Source of the DNA: Bacillus paramycoides
GTDB lineage: Bacteria; Bacillota; Bacilli; Bacillales; Bacillaceae_G
Direction: 5' to 3'
Assembly (NCBI RefSeq): GCF_001884235.1
Contig: NZ_MAOI01000049.1
Location: 1 to 37,544, forward strand
DNA: 37,544 nucleotides
Shown here: positions 7,854-15,459 of the stretch, one piece after another
Layout: the number at the start of each line of letters is the position of its first letter
How positions within the stretch are numbered: the stretch's first letter is position 1
The notes under the pieces: model-generated
Databases searched by the model: none
Told to the model about the DNA's origin: nothing
Seen by the model: only the letters and a program-made list of their open reading frames with translations
Program-made: the position numbers and the translations under genes

Positions 7854-8708
7854 TTATTTTACGATTTTTGCAAGCTCATCAAGTGAAAGATCTACTGAAA
7901 TTGAACCATCATTTGTTTCTTTCTTAATTGCATCTGTTACTTCTTTTGAATGGTACAATTCGATTACTCTTTTCAGTGTTGGATCATCTTTGTCTTTCGT
8001 ACGAGCTGCGAAAATATTAATATATGGTTTCGCATTTTCATTCTTTGGATCTTCTAGGAAAATAGGATCCTTCGCTGGATCTAATCCAGCTTGACCAGCA
8101 ACACCGTTATTAATAACTGAAGCTGCTACGTCTTTTAATACACGAGGTGTTTGCTGTGCGATAACCGGTGTAATTTTTAACTTCTTCGGATTTTCAGCGA
8201 TACCACTTGGATCTCCAAATAGACCGAAATCTTTCTTAAGCTTTAATAATCCAGCTGCATCAAGAAGTTTTAATGCGCGTGCTTGGTTCGTTGGATCATT
8301 TGGAATAGCAATTTCTGAACCATCTGGGATTTCATTTGCTTTCTTATATTTTTCAGAGTATAAACCCATCGGTGCAATTTGTGTTGTACCAACAGCTGTA
8401 ATGTCTAACTTATGCTCCTTTTTAAATTGTTCTAAGAAAGCAATATGCTGAAATGAGTTTAGTTCAATATCCCCATCAGCTAACGCCTTATTTGGCGTTG
8501 TGTAATCAGAGAACTCAACCAGTTTAATTTTAATCCCTTCCTTTTCAGCTTTTTTCTTTAAGATTTCCCAAGCGTCTCCATCTGTTCCAGTTACACCGAC
8601 GCGAACTACTTTCTCTTTCGCTCCTGCACCTGTGTCTCCACCTGAGCAGCCGCTTAATGCTGAAATTCCTACGATTGCTGATAATGCAAATGCTAAAATT
8701 TTCTTCAT
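7854..8708 (-). CDS. metQ: Methionine ABC transporter substrate-binding lipoprotein
   Basis: A 284-residue lipoprotein of the NlpA/MetQ family. It captures methionine outside the membrane and delivers it to MetNI. The signal peptide ends in a lipobox, LSGC, with the lipidated cysteine at residue 21, followed by a Gly/Asp-rich linker. The mature part has the family features VRVGVTGTDGDAW, then DGDIELNSFQH, and NDPTNQARAL. It is last in metN-metI-metQ, 20 nt after metI, and controlled by the upstream S-box riboswitch. This is one of several metQ-like genes usual in Bacillus, so D- versus L-methionine preference cannot be told. Confidence 0.95.
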   Translation of the reverse strand: MKKILAFALSAIVGISALSGCSGGDTGAGAKEKVVRVGVTGTDGDAWEILKKKAEKEGIKIKLVEFSDYTTPNKALADGDIELNSFQHIAFLEQFKKEHKLDITAVGTTQIAPMGLYSEKYKKANEIPDGSEIAIPNDPTNQARALKLLDAAGLLKLKKDFGLFGDPSGIAENPKKLKITPVIAQQTPRVLKDVAASVINNGVAGQAGLDPAKDPIFLEDPKNENAKPYINIFAARTKDKDDPTLKRVIELYHSKEVTDAIKKETNDGSISVDLSLDELAKIVK

Positions 8709-8728
8709 TTTATTTTCCCCTCTTCCTT

Positions 8729-9394
8729 TTATGATCTGCGTAAAAAGACTTTCGCAAAGTAGTTTCCTAAATTTTGAGCTAACTGTACAAGAATAATAAG
8801 TAAAACGACCGTTACGAACATAACTGATGTATCAAAGCGTTGATAGCCATATGTCATTGCTAAGTCGCCAAGGCCTCCACCACCGACAAGTCCTGCGACT
8901 GCAGAAAATTCAATTAAACCAACTGTCATAAACGTAACTCCCAAGATCAATGGCGCTAACGCTTCTGGCACGAGAATTTCAAAAACAATTCTAAGTGGTG
9001 AAGCACCCATTGCTTGCGCAGCCTCAATTACTCCTTTCGGAACAGAGACAAGGTTTGTTTCAACCATTCTAGCAATACCAATTGAAGCAACTAACGTCAT
9101 TGGAAAGATTGCTGCTGCCGTTCCGATTGTAGTTCCAATAACACTTCTTGTTATTGGACTTAAGGCTACTAAAAAGATAATGAACGGAATCGGACGAATT
9201 GTATTAATAATGATATTAAGAATAGAAAAGACCCACTTATTTTCTAAAAAATTCCCTTTCCGTGTCACATATAATAGTAAACCTAGAGGTATACCTATAA
9301 TTGTAGCAAATATAAGGGTAACAATTACCATTAGGAGGGTATCCCCCGTCGCATCTAAAATGCGAGGCCAAAATATACTCCAATCAACTCGCAT
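8729..9394 (-). CDS. metI: Methionine ABC transporter permease
   Basis: A 221-residue inner-membrane permease (MetP in B. subtilis naming) with five hydrophobic segments. The cytoplasmic EAA loop that contacts the ATPase is seen as EAAQAMGASPLRIVFEILVP at about 124-143. It begins inside the end of metN (11-nt overlap), indicating translational coupling. It forms the translocation channel of the MetNIQ importer. Confidence 0.95.
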   Translation of the reverse strand: MRVDWSIFWPRILDATGDTLLMVIVTLIFATIIGIPLGLLLYVTRKGNFLENKWVFSILNIIINTIRPIPFIIFLVALSPITRSVIGTTIGTAAAIFPMTLVASIGIARMVETNLVSVPKGVIEAAQAMGASPLRIVFEILVPEALAPLILGVTFMTVGLIEFSAVAGLVGGGGLGDLAMTYGYQRFDTSVMFVTVVLLIILVQLAQNLGNYFAKVFLRRS

Positions 9395-10403
9395 GAGCTT
9401 CTACCTCCTTCAGCTGCACTTGCAGTCTCAGATGTTGTAATGCTTTTTGAATCTCTCTTTGTTCACCTTGTAGTTCTACAAGAAGATTTCCAAATAAAAC
9501 ATTTTGGAGTTCAATAATATTTCCGTAAAGAACATTTACATCGACATTATAATTTTTCGCAATATACGATAGTACAGGCTGCCCTGTCTCTTCCCCAGTA
9601 AAAGTCAGGCGATAAATCTGACCTCCATTTTGAATTTTCGCTAGAACACTTTCTGGTAAGTGATCATTAATAACAGAGCGTACAAAATTTTGAGTCGTTT
9701 TTGTTTTTGGTTGTGTGAAAACGTCAAACAGTTTTCCTTCTTCAATTACTTTTCCTTTTTCCATAACGGCTACGCGGTGACAAATTTCTTTCACAACGTG
9801 CATTTCATGTGTAATAAGTAGAATCGTTAAATTGTATTCTCGATTTACTTTCTTTAATAAATTTAAAATTTCTGTCGTTGTTTCCGGATCTAAAGCTGAT
9901 GTTGCCTCATCACATATGAGAATATCCGGTGATGTGGCAAGCGCCCTTGCAATCCCAACGCGTTGCTTTTGGCCGCCTGATAGCTGTTCTGGATAATAGT
10001 TTGCTTTATCTTCTAAACCAACAAATTTTAGTAGCTCATTCACTCTTTCTTTTATCTCATTTTTTGGCAATTTTGCTAACTTTAATGGATAAGCAATGTT
10101 CCCAAACACTGTTCTTGAATTAAATAGATTAAAGCTTTGAAAAATCATTCCAATCCTTTGTCTTAGTTTCCGTAACTCTTTCGTCGATAATGATGTAATA
10201 TCTTTATCATCTATTGAAATCGTTCCTGCAGTTGGTCTTTCTAACATATTTACTAGACGTAATAACGTACTCTTTCCAGCACCACTAAATCCGATAATGC
10301 CAAAAATTTCACCCTTTTCAACTGACAACGTTACATCCTCCACGGCATGAACTGATTGTCCGCCTGATTCATATACTTTACTTACATTGTTAAAAGAAAT
10401 CAT
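9384..10403 (-). CDS. metN: Methionine ABC transporter ATP-binding protein
   Basis: A 339-residue ABC ATPase that powers methionine import. Walker A GFSGAGKST is at 38-46, the ABC signature LSGGQ near 141-145, and Walker B LICDEATSALD follows about 20 residues later. The C-terminal 90 residues (YRLTFTGEETGQPVLSYIA onwards) form the NIL/ACT-like domain that binds methionine and gives transinhibition in this family. The ATG is preceded by AGGAGGGAAG. It is the first gene behind the SAM-I riboswitch, so transcription should fall when S-adenosylmethionine is plentiful. Confidence 0.96.
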   Translation of the reverse strand: MISFNNVSKVYESGGQSVHAVEDVTLSVEKGEIFGIIGFSGAGKSTLLRLVNMLERPTAGTISIDDKDITSLSTKELRKLRQRIGMIFQSFNLFNSRTVFGNIAYPLKLAKLPKNEIKERVNELLKFVGLEDKANYYPEQLSGGQKQRVGIARALATSPDILICDEATSALDPETTTEILNLLKKVNREYNLTILLITHEMHVVKEICHRVAVMEKGKVIEEGKLFDVFTQPKTKTTQNFVRSVINDHLPESVLAKIQNGGQIYRLTFTGEETGQPVLSYIAKNYNVDVNVLYGNIIELQNVLFGNLLVELQGEQREIQKALQHLRLQVQLKEVEAHAS

Positions 10404-10462
10404 TTTCTTCCCTCCTATATGCTTTAAAAACTTGAAGTAGAGCTTTCGAGGTAAAATAAAAA

Positions 10463-10506
10463 GTGCTCTCCTTCTTATCAGTAATAAAAGATAAGAAGGA
10501 GAGCAC
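10463..10506 (-). terminator. Riboswitch-controlled terminator before metN
   Basis: A long perfect stem (GTGCTCTCCTTCTTATC with its inverse) surrounds a short A/T loop, and a T-rich run follows on the minus strand at 10450-10462. It is the expression platform of the SAM-I riboswitch: SAM binding should favour this hairpin and abort transcription. Confidence 0.9.
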
Positions 10507-10529
10507 TAATATAATATGTACTCGTTCAC

Positions 10530-10640
10530 ATCTTCTCATCTTCCAAGCCTGTTTTAGGCTTGCTGGAATTAGCACGGTATTAAAAAAACCCGTTGCTGAG
10601 GTATCGTAGGGCCAGTCCCTCCACCTCTCTGGATAAGAGT
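10530..10640 (-). ncRNA. SAM-I (S-box) riboswitch aptamer
   Basis: Read on the minus strand, the leader shows the S-box hallmarks in order: CTTATCCAGAGAGGTGGAGG, ACTGGCCC, GATACCTCAGCAACGG, the stem AAGCCT/AGGCTT and the closing AGATGAGA. They fold into the four-way junction that binds S-adenosylmethionine. It precedes a terminator and the metNIQ operon, which fits control of methionine uptake. Boundaries are accurate to within a few bases. Confidence 0.95.
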
Positions 10641-10672
10641 GCATCGATTTAGTTGTCATTTAATTAATTCTC

Positions 10673-10701
10673 ATTATAGAACTCAGAATAATGAGAGTCA
10701 A
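10673..10701 (-). promoter_or_regulatory. Sigma-A promoter of metNIQ
   Basis: On the minus strand TTGACT (10696-10701) is followed after 17 bp by a perfect TATAAT (10673-10678). Transcription would start about 25-30 nt before the S-box aptamer. Confidence 0.85.
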
Positions 10702-10880
10702 TACATTTTTTAGAAAAATATTAATTATTTCTCTATTTAAATTTTCAAATCAGAAATCATAATACAATAACGATTTTTATAGTTATGTAAAATTCTTATC
10801 ACTCATACTTTTAGAAAGGGAAATCCTCTCTATTCATTGAATAACATAATTTGAATATGAAATCGGAGGAAGATAAATAT

Positions 10881-11426
10881 ATGAAAACAGCTCTTTTGCT
10901 CGTCGATATTCAAAATGATTATTTTCCAAGTGGAAAGATGGAATTACGTAATCCAGTAGAAGCAAGTGAATATGCTATTCAACTACTACAACATTTTAGA
11001 ATAAGAAATGAACCTATTTTTCATATACAACATGTAGCTATAAAAGATGATGCTACTTTTTTCCTGCCAAATACAGAAGGTGTCCAAATTCACGAAAATG
11101 TCCGTCCACTTAGAGAAGAAACCGTTATACTCAAACATTATCCAAATAGCTTCCGAGAAACTGATCTTCTAGAACGATTACAACGTTCAGAAATCGAACA
11201 TGTCGTAATTTGCGGAATGATGACCCATATGTGTATTGATGCTACAGTAAGGGCTGCTTTTGATTTTGGCTTTCATTGTACCGTTATACATGATGCTTGC
11301 GCTACAAAGGATCTTTCATTTAAGAACGCTACTATACCGGCTGTTTATATTCACAATACAATTTTGGCGAGTTTAAATGGAGTGTATGCAAATGTAATGA
11401 GTACAGAAGAGTTTTTAGCTAACTAA
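10881..11426 (+). CDS. Isochorismatase-family cysteine hydrolase
   Basis: A 181-residue cytoplasmic hydrolase of the isochorismatase/nicotinamidase superfamily. The catalytic triad is visible: D9 in LLVDIQND, K85 in ILKHYPNS and the nucleophile C118 in GMMTHMCIDATVR. This GMMTHMC form is common in uncharacterised members annotated as isochorismatase-like. The ATG at 10881 has GGAGG 11 nt upstream; an upstream in-frame TTG has none. It stands alone on the plus strand with its own terminator, without siderophore or NAD genes nearby, so the substrate cannot be assigned. Confidence 0.87.
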   Translation: MKTALLLVDIQNDYFPSGKMELRNPVEASEYAIQLLQHFRIRNEPIFHIQHVAIKDDATFFLPNTEGVQIHENVRPLREETVILKHYPNSFRETDLLERLQRSEIEHVVICGMMTHMCIDATVRAAFDFGFHCTVIHDACATKDLSFKNATIPAVYIHNTILASLNGVYANVMSTEEFLAN

Positions 11427-11432
11427 AATTCA

Positions 11433-11478
11433 AAAAATCATGTCTTCCTCATCAATTAAAGAGAAAGACATGATTTTT
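11433..11478. terminator. Bidirectional terminator
   Basis: AAAATCATGTCTT pairs with AAAGACATGATTTT across a 20-nt loop, and T runs follow on both strands. It lies between the convergent hydrolase (ends 11426) and DUF4097 gene (ends 11494) and serves both. Confidence 0.8.
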
Positions 11479-11493
11479 ATTTTTATTCTCAAA

Positions 11494-12387
11494 CTATTGT
11501 AACTTAAAATCTCCCGAACTTGTTTTTACTTGCACTTTATGTTCTCCTGAACCTTTTACTCCAATTAATTTATGCTTTGTTTTCTCTTCATACAATAGAC
11601 CAGGTACATTCAAATGAGGTTTACCAGAACCTCCCTCAAAATTAATCTTCAAAGATTCAGGAAGTGTATCAAATTTCATATGAACATCACCACTTGAGGT
11701 GTTACATTCTATCTCACCTTGCAAACTTTTATCATTATATTCAATATTACCTGATGACGTCGTAAATGCCACTTCATCAGAGTGTAGGCCATCTGCTTTA
11801 ATTTCACCGCTACTCGTAGTTAAATTTGCTGCCACAATTTCACTTTTATTAGTCTCAATTGCTCCACTAGATGTTTTAGCTGTTAATTTCTCATTTATTT
11901 TAGACTGTAATAACGATATATCTCCCGATGATGTTTTTATTTCTGCTGTCTTTATTTCCATATCCTTTGCTAGAACGTCCCCTGATGACGTTTTTATTTT
12001 CATATTTTCATACAATTTACTTGGCACTTTAATTTGTAATTTTACCTCTGCAGTAGTGCCAACGTTCCAACCAACTGAATTCCCATCTTTAGTAAACTCT
12101 ACATTTAAACGATTATTTTCTTCCTTTACCATAAATTTATATTTATCTACTAATCCTTTGCTCATATTCCCATCTAGTAACACTTCAATTTCTTTTGAAT
12201 CGACTGTCACAACTTCAACATCAGTAGCAGACGTTTTCACTTCAATTTCATCGATTTTCCCACCGGCCACCATTTCTTTTTTATGAATTTCAACTTTATG
12301 AAAACCTCCTCCAAAAACAGTCATCACCCCAACTCCAATTACCCCAATAACAAGCAATGATAATGCGACTAAGATTACCATCTTCAT
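11494..12387 (-). CDS. DUF4097-type membrane-anchored beta-repeat protein
   Basis: A 297-residue protein with one N-terminal membrane segment (about 3-26) and a long extracytoplasmic beta-rich region. A short motif, TSSG followed by D, A, E or N and a hydrophobic residue, recurs seven times from about residue 128 to the C-terminus, typically every 19-25 residues. This is the pattern of the DUF4097 family and suggests a stacked beta-solenoid. Function is unknown; relatives are often linked to cell-envelope stress regulators, but none is adjacent here. The ATG at 12385-12387 follows AAGGGAAG; the in-frame ATG ten codons upstream lacks a site. A 37-bp dyad lies about 90 nt upstream. Confidence 0.8.
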   Translation of the reverse strand: MKMVILVALSLLVIGVIGVGVMTVFGGGFHKVEIHKKEMVAGGKIDEIEVKTSATDVEVVTVDSKEIEVLLDGNMSKGLVDKYKFMVKEENNRLNVEFTKDGNSVGWNVGTTAEVKLQIKVPSKLYENMKIKTSSGDVLAKDMEIKTAEIKTSSGDISLLQSKINEKLTAKTSSGAIETNKSEIVAANLTTSSGEIKADGLHSDEVAFTTSSGNIEYNDKSLQGEIECNTSSGDVHMKFDTLPESLKINFEGGSGKPHLNVPGLLYEEKTKHKLIGVKGSGEHKVQVKTSSGDFKLQ

Positions 12388-12473
12388 ACGATAACACTTC
12401 CCTTTTATCATTTTCATATCGTCTTACAGTTGTTAAAAATTGAATTTCTACAAGTACTATCCATATAACTATT

Positions 12474-12510
12474 ATTATTTAGTACTGTATATTAATCAGT
12501 ACTAAATAAT
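12474..12510. promoter_or_regulatory. Perfect 14-bp inverted repeat upstream of the DUF4097 gene
   Basis: ATTATTTAGTACTG (12474-12487) and its exact inverse (12497-12510) flank a 9-nt spacer. AGTACT half-sites resemble operators of small repressors such as PadR or GntR/YtrA types. It lies about 90-120 bp before the start codon, in the promoter zone. No T run follows on the minus strand, so a terminator is less likely. The regulator is unidentified. Confidence 0.5.
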
Positions 12511-12584
12511 TTTTCTGAATACTCCAAATAAAATACTAACATTTTCCATAATTTGTTACAATGTGTATGTGCTAAAAAATAAAA

Positions 12585-12621
12585 AACACCCCTTTCAGTG
12601 AGCAAAACCGAAAGGAGTGTT
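12585..12621 (-). terminator. Orphan intrinsic terminator
   Basis: AACACTCCTTTCG pairs with GAAAGGGGTGTT on the minus strand, and T6 follows. Nothing I can call a gene precedes it on that strand: rocA has its own terminator at 12852-12886. A TATAAT at about 12657-12662 (minus strand) could start a short transcript of about 60-70 nt that ends here. Confidence 0.6.
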
Positions 12622-12851
12622 CTCTTGTCTAACCATAGATTTTCTTTCAAATTGTATTATACAGGAAATCCTAAAAATAAATACTAAAAAATATGACTAA
12701 TAAGTCAATTTTTCTCTTTGTTTTGTTTCTATTCACATGTTTATCCTGCTATTAATAGGGTTTAGCTAGTTCAAAAGAATACATGGTAATATGTAGTAAT
12801 TATTTCCTACTTCAAATTAACTAGTTACCTCTATTATAGAGAGTTTCTCAA
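12622..12851. other. Non-coding gap between rocA and the orphan terminator
   Basis: The stretch is AT-rich with no reading frame of note on either strand. It could include the 5' part of a small minus-strand RNA ending at 12585. No further structure is seen. Confidence 0.35.
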
Positions 12852-12886
12852 AAAAGAGATCTTCACGGGATGTGAAGATCTCTTTT
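12852..12886 (-). terminator. Intrinsic terminator of rocA
   Basis: A perfect 15-bp stem (AAAAGAGATCTTCAC and its inverse) with a 5-nt loop is followed by Ts. It lies 8 nt past the rocA stop. Confidence 0.88.
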
Positions 12887-12894
12887 ACTATTTC

Positions 12895-14442
12895 TTATAA
12901 AGTTTCAGAAGTAGTTTTTGCTTGCATGTGAAGTGCTAAGTAATCAGGGCCACCAGCTTTAGAGTCTGTACCAGACATGTTAAAGCCACCGAATGGTTGG
13001 TAACCTACGATTGCACCAGTACATCCACGGTTGAAGTATAAGTTACCAACGTGGAAGTCTTCACGTGCTTTTTCGATATGGTCACGGTTGTTAGAAACAA
13101 CTGCTCCTGTTAAACCGTATTCTGTATTGTTTGCAATTGCAAGTGCATGATCAAAGTCTTTAGCTTTACAGAATGCTACTACTGGTCCGAAGATTTCTTC
13201 TTTCATTAAGCGAGCATCTTCTGCAACGTCAGCAACGATTGTTGGTTGGATGAACCAGCCTTTAGAATCGTCTCCTTCGCCACCTGCTAGGATTCTACCT
13301 TCTTCTTTACCAATTGCAACATAGCTCATTACTTTATCGAATGCAGCTTGGTCATTAACAGGACCCATGTTTGTACCTAATACAGCTGGGTTAGCAACTG
13401 TTAATTCTTTTGTTAATTCAACAGTACGATTTAATACGTGATCGTATACATCTTCATGGATTACTGCACGAGAACATGCAGAACATTTTTGTCCTGAGAA
13501 TCCGAATGCTGATGCAACGATAGATTTAGCTGCTAATTCAAGATCTGCTTCTTTATCAACAACGATTGTATCTTTACCGCCCATTTCAGCGATAACTCGT
13601 TTTAACCAAATTTGTCCTGGGTTTACTTTCGCTGCACGCTCATAAATACGGATACCTACATCACGAGATCCAGTGAAGCTAACGAAACGTGTACGAGGGT
13701 GATCTACTAAGTAGTCACCAACTTCAGAACCATTACCTGGAACGAAGTTTACTACGCCAGCTGGTAAACCAGCTTCTTCTAATACTTCCATAAATTTAGC
13801 TGCTACTACAGGAGTTGTACTAGCTGGTTTTAGTAATACTGTGTTACCAGAAACTAAAGCAGCTGTTGTCATACCTGCCATAATTGCGAATGGGAAATTC
13901 CAAGGAGAAATGATAACACCTACTCCTAATGGAATGTAAGAGAAACGATTATATTCAATTGGACGGCTTTCTACTGGCATACCGTCTTTTAATTTTAACA
14001 TTTGACGACCATAATATTCCATAAAGTCGATTGCTTCTGCTGTATCAGCATCTGCCTCATTCCATGGTTTACCTGCTTCTTTTACAAGAATAGCAGAGAA
14101 CTCATGTTTTCTACGACGAACAATTGCTGCAGCACGGAATAAAATGTCTGCACGCATTTCTGGTTTTGACTTTCTCCAAGTTTGGAATGTTTCATCCGCT
14201 ACTTGCATTGCTTTTTCAGCTAATTCACGGCTTGCTTTTGAAACGCGACCAACAAGTTCCTCTTTATTTGCAGGGTTTACAGAAACAATTTTGTCTTCTG
14301 TAGTGATTTTTTCTCCCCCGATAATTAATGGATAGTCTTGTCCAAGATAAGATTCTACTTTCTTTAAACCTTCTTCAAACGCTAATTTGTTAGCCTCTAC
14401 TGAAAAATCTGTAAATGGCTCATGTTTGTATGCTACTACCAT
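12895..14442 (-). CDS. rocA: 1-Pyrroline-5-carboxylate (glutamate semialdehyde) dehydrogenase
   Basis: This 515-residue NAD-dependent aldehyde dehydrogenase oxidises L-glutamate 5-semialdehyde, in equilibrium with pyrroline-5-carboxylate, to glutamate. It is the last step of arginine, ornithine and proline degradation. Residues seen: N182 in WNFP, E286 in EMGGKD and the nucleophile C320 in GQKCSACSR. The N-terminus YKHEPFTDF and the length match B. subtilis RocA. GGGGAGG precedes the ATG. It stands alone, not with putB or roc genes. A TTGAAT/TAGAAT promoter and a cre-like site in the leader suggest catabolite repression by CcpA. The symbol rocA versus putC/ycgN cannot be settled from sequence alone. 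Confidence 0.9.
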   Translation of the reverse strand: MVVAYKHEPFTDFSVEANKLAFEEGLKKVESYLGQDYPLIIGGEKITTEDKIVSVNPANKEELVGRVSKASRELAEKAMQVADETFQTWRKSKPEMRADILFRAAAIVRRRKHEFSAILVKEAGKPWNEADADTAEAIDFMEYYGRQMLKLKDGMPVESRPIEYNRFSYIPLGVGVIISPWNFPFAIMAGMTTAALVSGNTVLLKPASTTPVVAAKFMEVLEEAGLPAGVVNFVPGNGSEVGDYLVDHPRTRFVSFTGSRDVGIRIYERAAKVNPGQIWLKRVIAEMGGKDTIVVDKEADLELAAKSIVASAFGFSGQKCSACSRAVIHEDVYDHVLNRTVELTKELTVANPAVLGTNMGPVNDQAAFDKVMSYVAIGKEEGRILAGGEGDDSKGWFIQPTIVADVAEDARLMKEEIFGPVVAFCKAKDFDHALAIANNTEYGLTGAVVSNNRDHIEKAREDFHVGNLYFNRGCTGAIVGYQPFGGFNMSGTDSKAGGPDYLALHMQAKTTSETL

Positions 14443-14460
14443 TTTTTTAGCCTCCCCTTA

Positions 14461-14474
14461 GAAAAACGTTTACA
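14461..14474 (-). promoter_or_regulatory. Candidate cre (CcpA) site before rocA
   Basis: TGTAAACGTTTTTC on the minus strand matches 12 of 14 positions of the catabolite-responsive element TGWAANCGNTNWCA. It lies just after the expected transcript start, where CcpA would block elongation or clearance. This fits glucose repression of proline/arginine catabolism. Confidence 0.6.
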
Positions 14475-14486
14475 TTTTACAACATT

Positions 14487-14515
14487 ATTCTACACGATAA
14501 TTTAGATTTATTCAA
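14487..14515 (-). promoter_or_regulatory. Sigma-A promoter of rocA
   Basis: On the minus strand TTGAAT (14510-14515) and TAGAAT (14487-14492) are separated by 17 bp. No sigma-54 (-24/-12) pattern was seen, unlike the sigma-L promoters of the B. subtilis roc operons. Confidence 0.65.
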
Positions 14516-14527
14516 ATATTCCTAGAC

Positions 14528-14563
14528 TTATATTTTAAAAATTAATTAATTTTTAAAATATAA
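14528..14563. repeat. Perfect 36-bp A/T palindrome upstream of rocA
   Basis: Every position from 14528 to 14563 pairs with its mirror. The centre reads TTAATTAATTAA and the arms contain ATTTTAAAAA. It consists only of A and T, lies 13 bp upstream of the rocA -35 and 11 bp from the end of the neighbouring terminator stem. It may be an operator, an UP-like element or a cruciform. Confidence 0.75.
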
Positions 14564-14573
14564 TAAAAAAAAG

Positions 14574-14597
14574 AGATTCATACATACGTATGAATCT
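14574..14597 (-). terminator. Intrinsic terminator of the TSUP permease gene
   Basis: A 10-bp perfect stem (AGATTCATAC and its inverse) with a 4-nt loop is followed on the minus strand by eight Ts. It overlaps the TAG stop codon at 14596-14598. Confidence 0.85.
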
Positions 14598-15366
14598 ACA
14601 AAATATGAGTATATTCCAAAACATTTTTCCCGATTAATAAAATAGTAACTAATAAAAATAAAGTCCTTACATATCCAACGCCTTTTCGAACTGCAAACTT
14701 CGATCCAAAATAAGCACCTAAAATCATTGATAATCCCATAATTATACCGTATTCAAAATGAATTATATCTAAAAATAAAAAAGTAATTAAAGATACGATA
14801 TTACTAACGAAGTTCAAAAGTTTTCCAGATGCTGCCGCTTGAATAAAATCCAAACCAATTAATAAAAATGCAAAAATTAAAAAGGATCCTGTTCCTGGAC
14901 CAAAAAAACCATCATAGAATCCTATAATTAAAATCACAAAGAAAAACATTAATGTTTTTCCTCTTGTCATCTTTTTATAGGTAGATACACTTCCCCAATC
15001 TTTTTTTGCAATAATATAAATGGCAATAAAAACCAACATTACAAGCACTAATGGACGCAAAATATCAGGCGGAATAAACTTTACTACTAAAGCACCTGCG
15101 ACCGCTCCAATAATAGTTAACGGGATTAACTTTCCTACAATCCGAAAATCGACCTTTCCTGATCGAATAAAATAAACTGCACTCGTAAACGTCCCCATCG
15201 TTGCAGCTAATTTATTCGTTGCGATTGCCGAAGCTGGTGGTAACCCAACGAACATAAGTGCAGGAAGCGAAATTAACCCTCCACCTCCAACAACCGAATC
15301 AATGAAAGCCGCTAAAAAACCGAATGCAATTAATAAAATAATGACTTGAAAACTTAGTTCTTCCAT
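14596..15366 (-). CDS. TSUP (TauE/SafE) family permease
   Basis: A 256-residue integral membrane protein with about eight hydrophobic segments in two related halves, a layout of the TSUP sulfite/sulfonate exporter family. The N-terminal glycine-rich FIDSVVGGGGLISLPAL (about residues 22-38) and the second-half GFYDGFFGPGTGSFLIF (about 148-164) are the family hallmarks. Members move sulfite, sulfolactate, thiosulfate or other small anions, and the substrate cannot be told here. GGGG precedes the ATG. It is a single gene with its own promoter and terminator. Confidence 0.85.
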   Translation of the reverse strand: MEELSFQVIILLIAFGFLAAFIDSVVGGGGLISLPALMFVGLPPASAIATNKLAATMGTFTSAVYFIRSGKVDFRIVGKLIPLTIIGAVAGALVVKFIPPDILRPLVLVMLVFIAIYIIAKKDWGSVSTYKKMTRGKTLMFFFVILIIGFYDGFFGPGTGSFLIFAFLLIGLDFIQAAASGKLLNFVSNIVSLITFLFLDIIHFEYGIIMGLSMILGAYFGSKFAVRKGVGYVRTLFLLVTILLIGKNVLEYTHIL

Positions 15367-15403
15367 GACTTTGCCCCTTACCCCTTTATTTATAACATTT
15401 TAA

Positions 15404-15412
15404 ATTATAACA
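15404..15412 (-). promoter_or_regulatory. Extended -10 promoter of the TSUP permease gene
   Basis: TGTTATAAT on the minus strand is a TG-N-TATAAT extended -10 box, about 40 bp before the start codon. No good -35 is seen. It lies about 10 bp from the T run of the camS terminator. Confidence 0.45.
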
Positions 15413-15429
15413 AAATTCCTCCAAAAAAA

Positions 15430-15453
15430 AAGCTGTCCCAGAAAGGAACAGCT
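15430..15453 (-). terminator. Intrinsic terminator of pcrB-pcrA-ligA-camS
   Basis: AGCTGT and ACAGCT enclose a partly paired CCTTTCTGGG region, and nine Ts follow on the minus strand. It lies 6 nt beyond the camS stop. Confidence 0.85.
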
Positions 15454-15459
15454 CCATCT

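Noticed and set aside
10390-10659. 89-codon minus-strand frame before metN
   Set aside because: It runs straight through the S-box aptamer and terminator; the RNA structure explains the sequence.
11699-12286. 195-codon plus-strand frame
   Set aside because: It is antisense to the repeat-rich DUF4097 gene, which has the signal segment and repeats; the long shadow results from the TSSG repeats.
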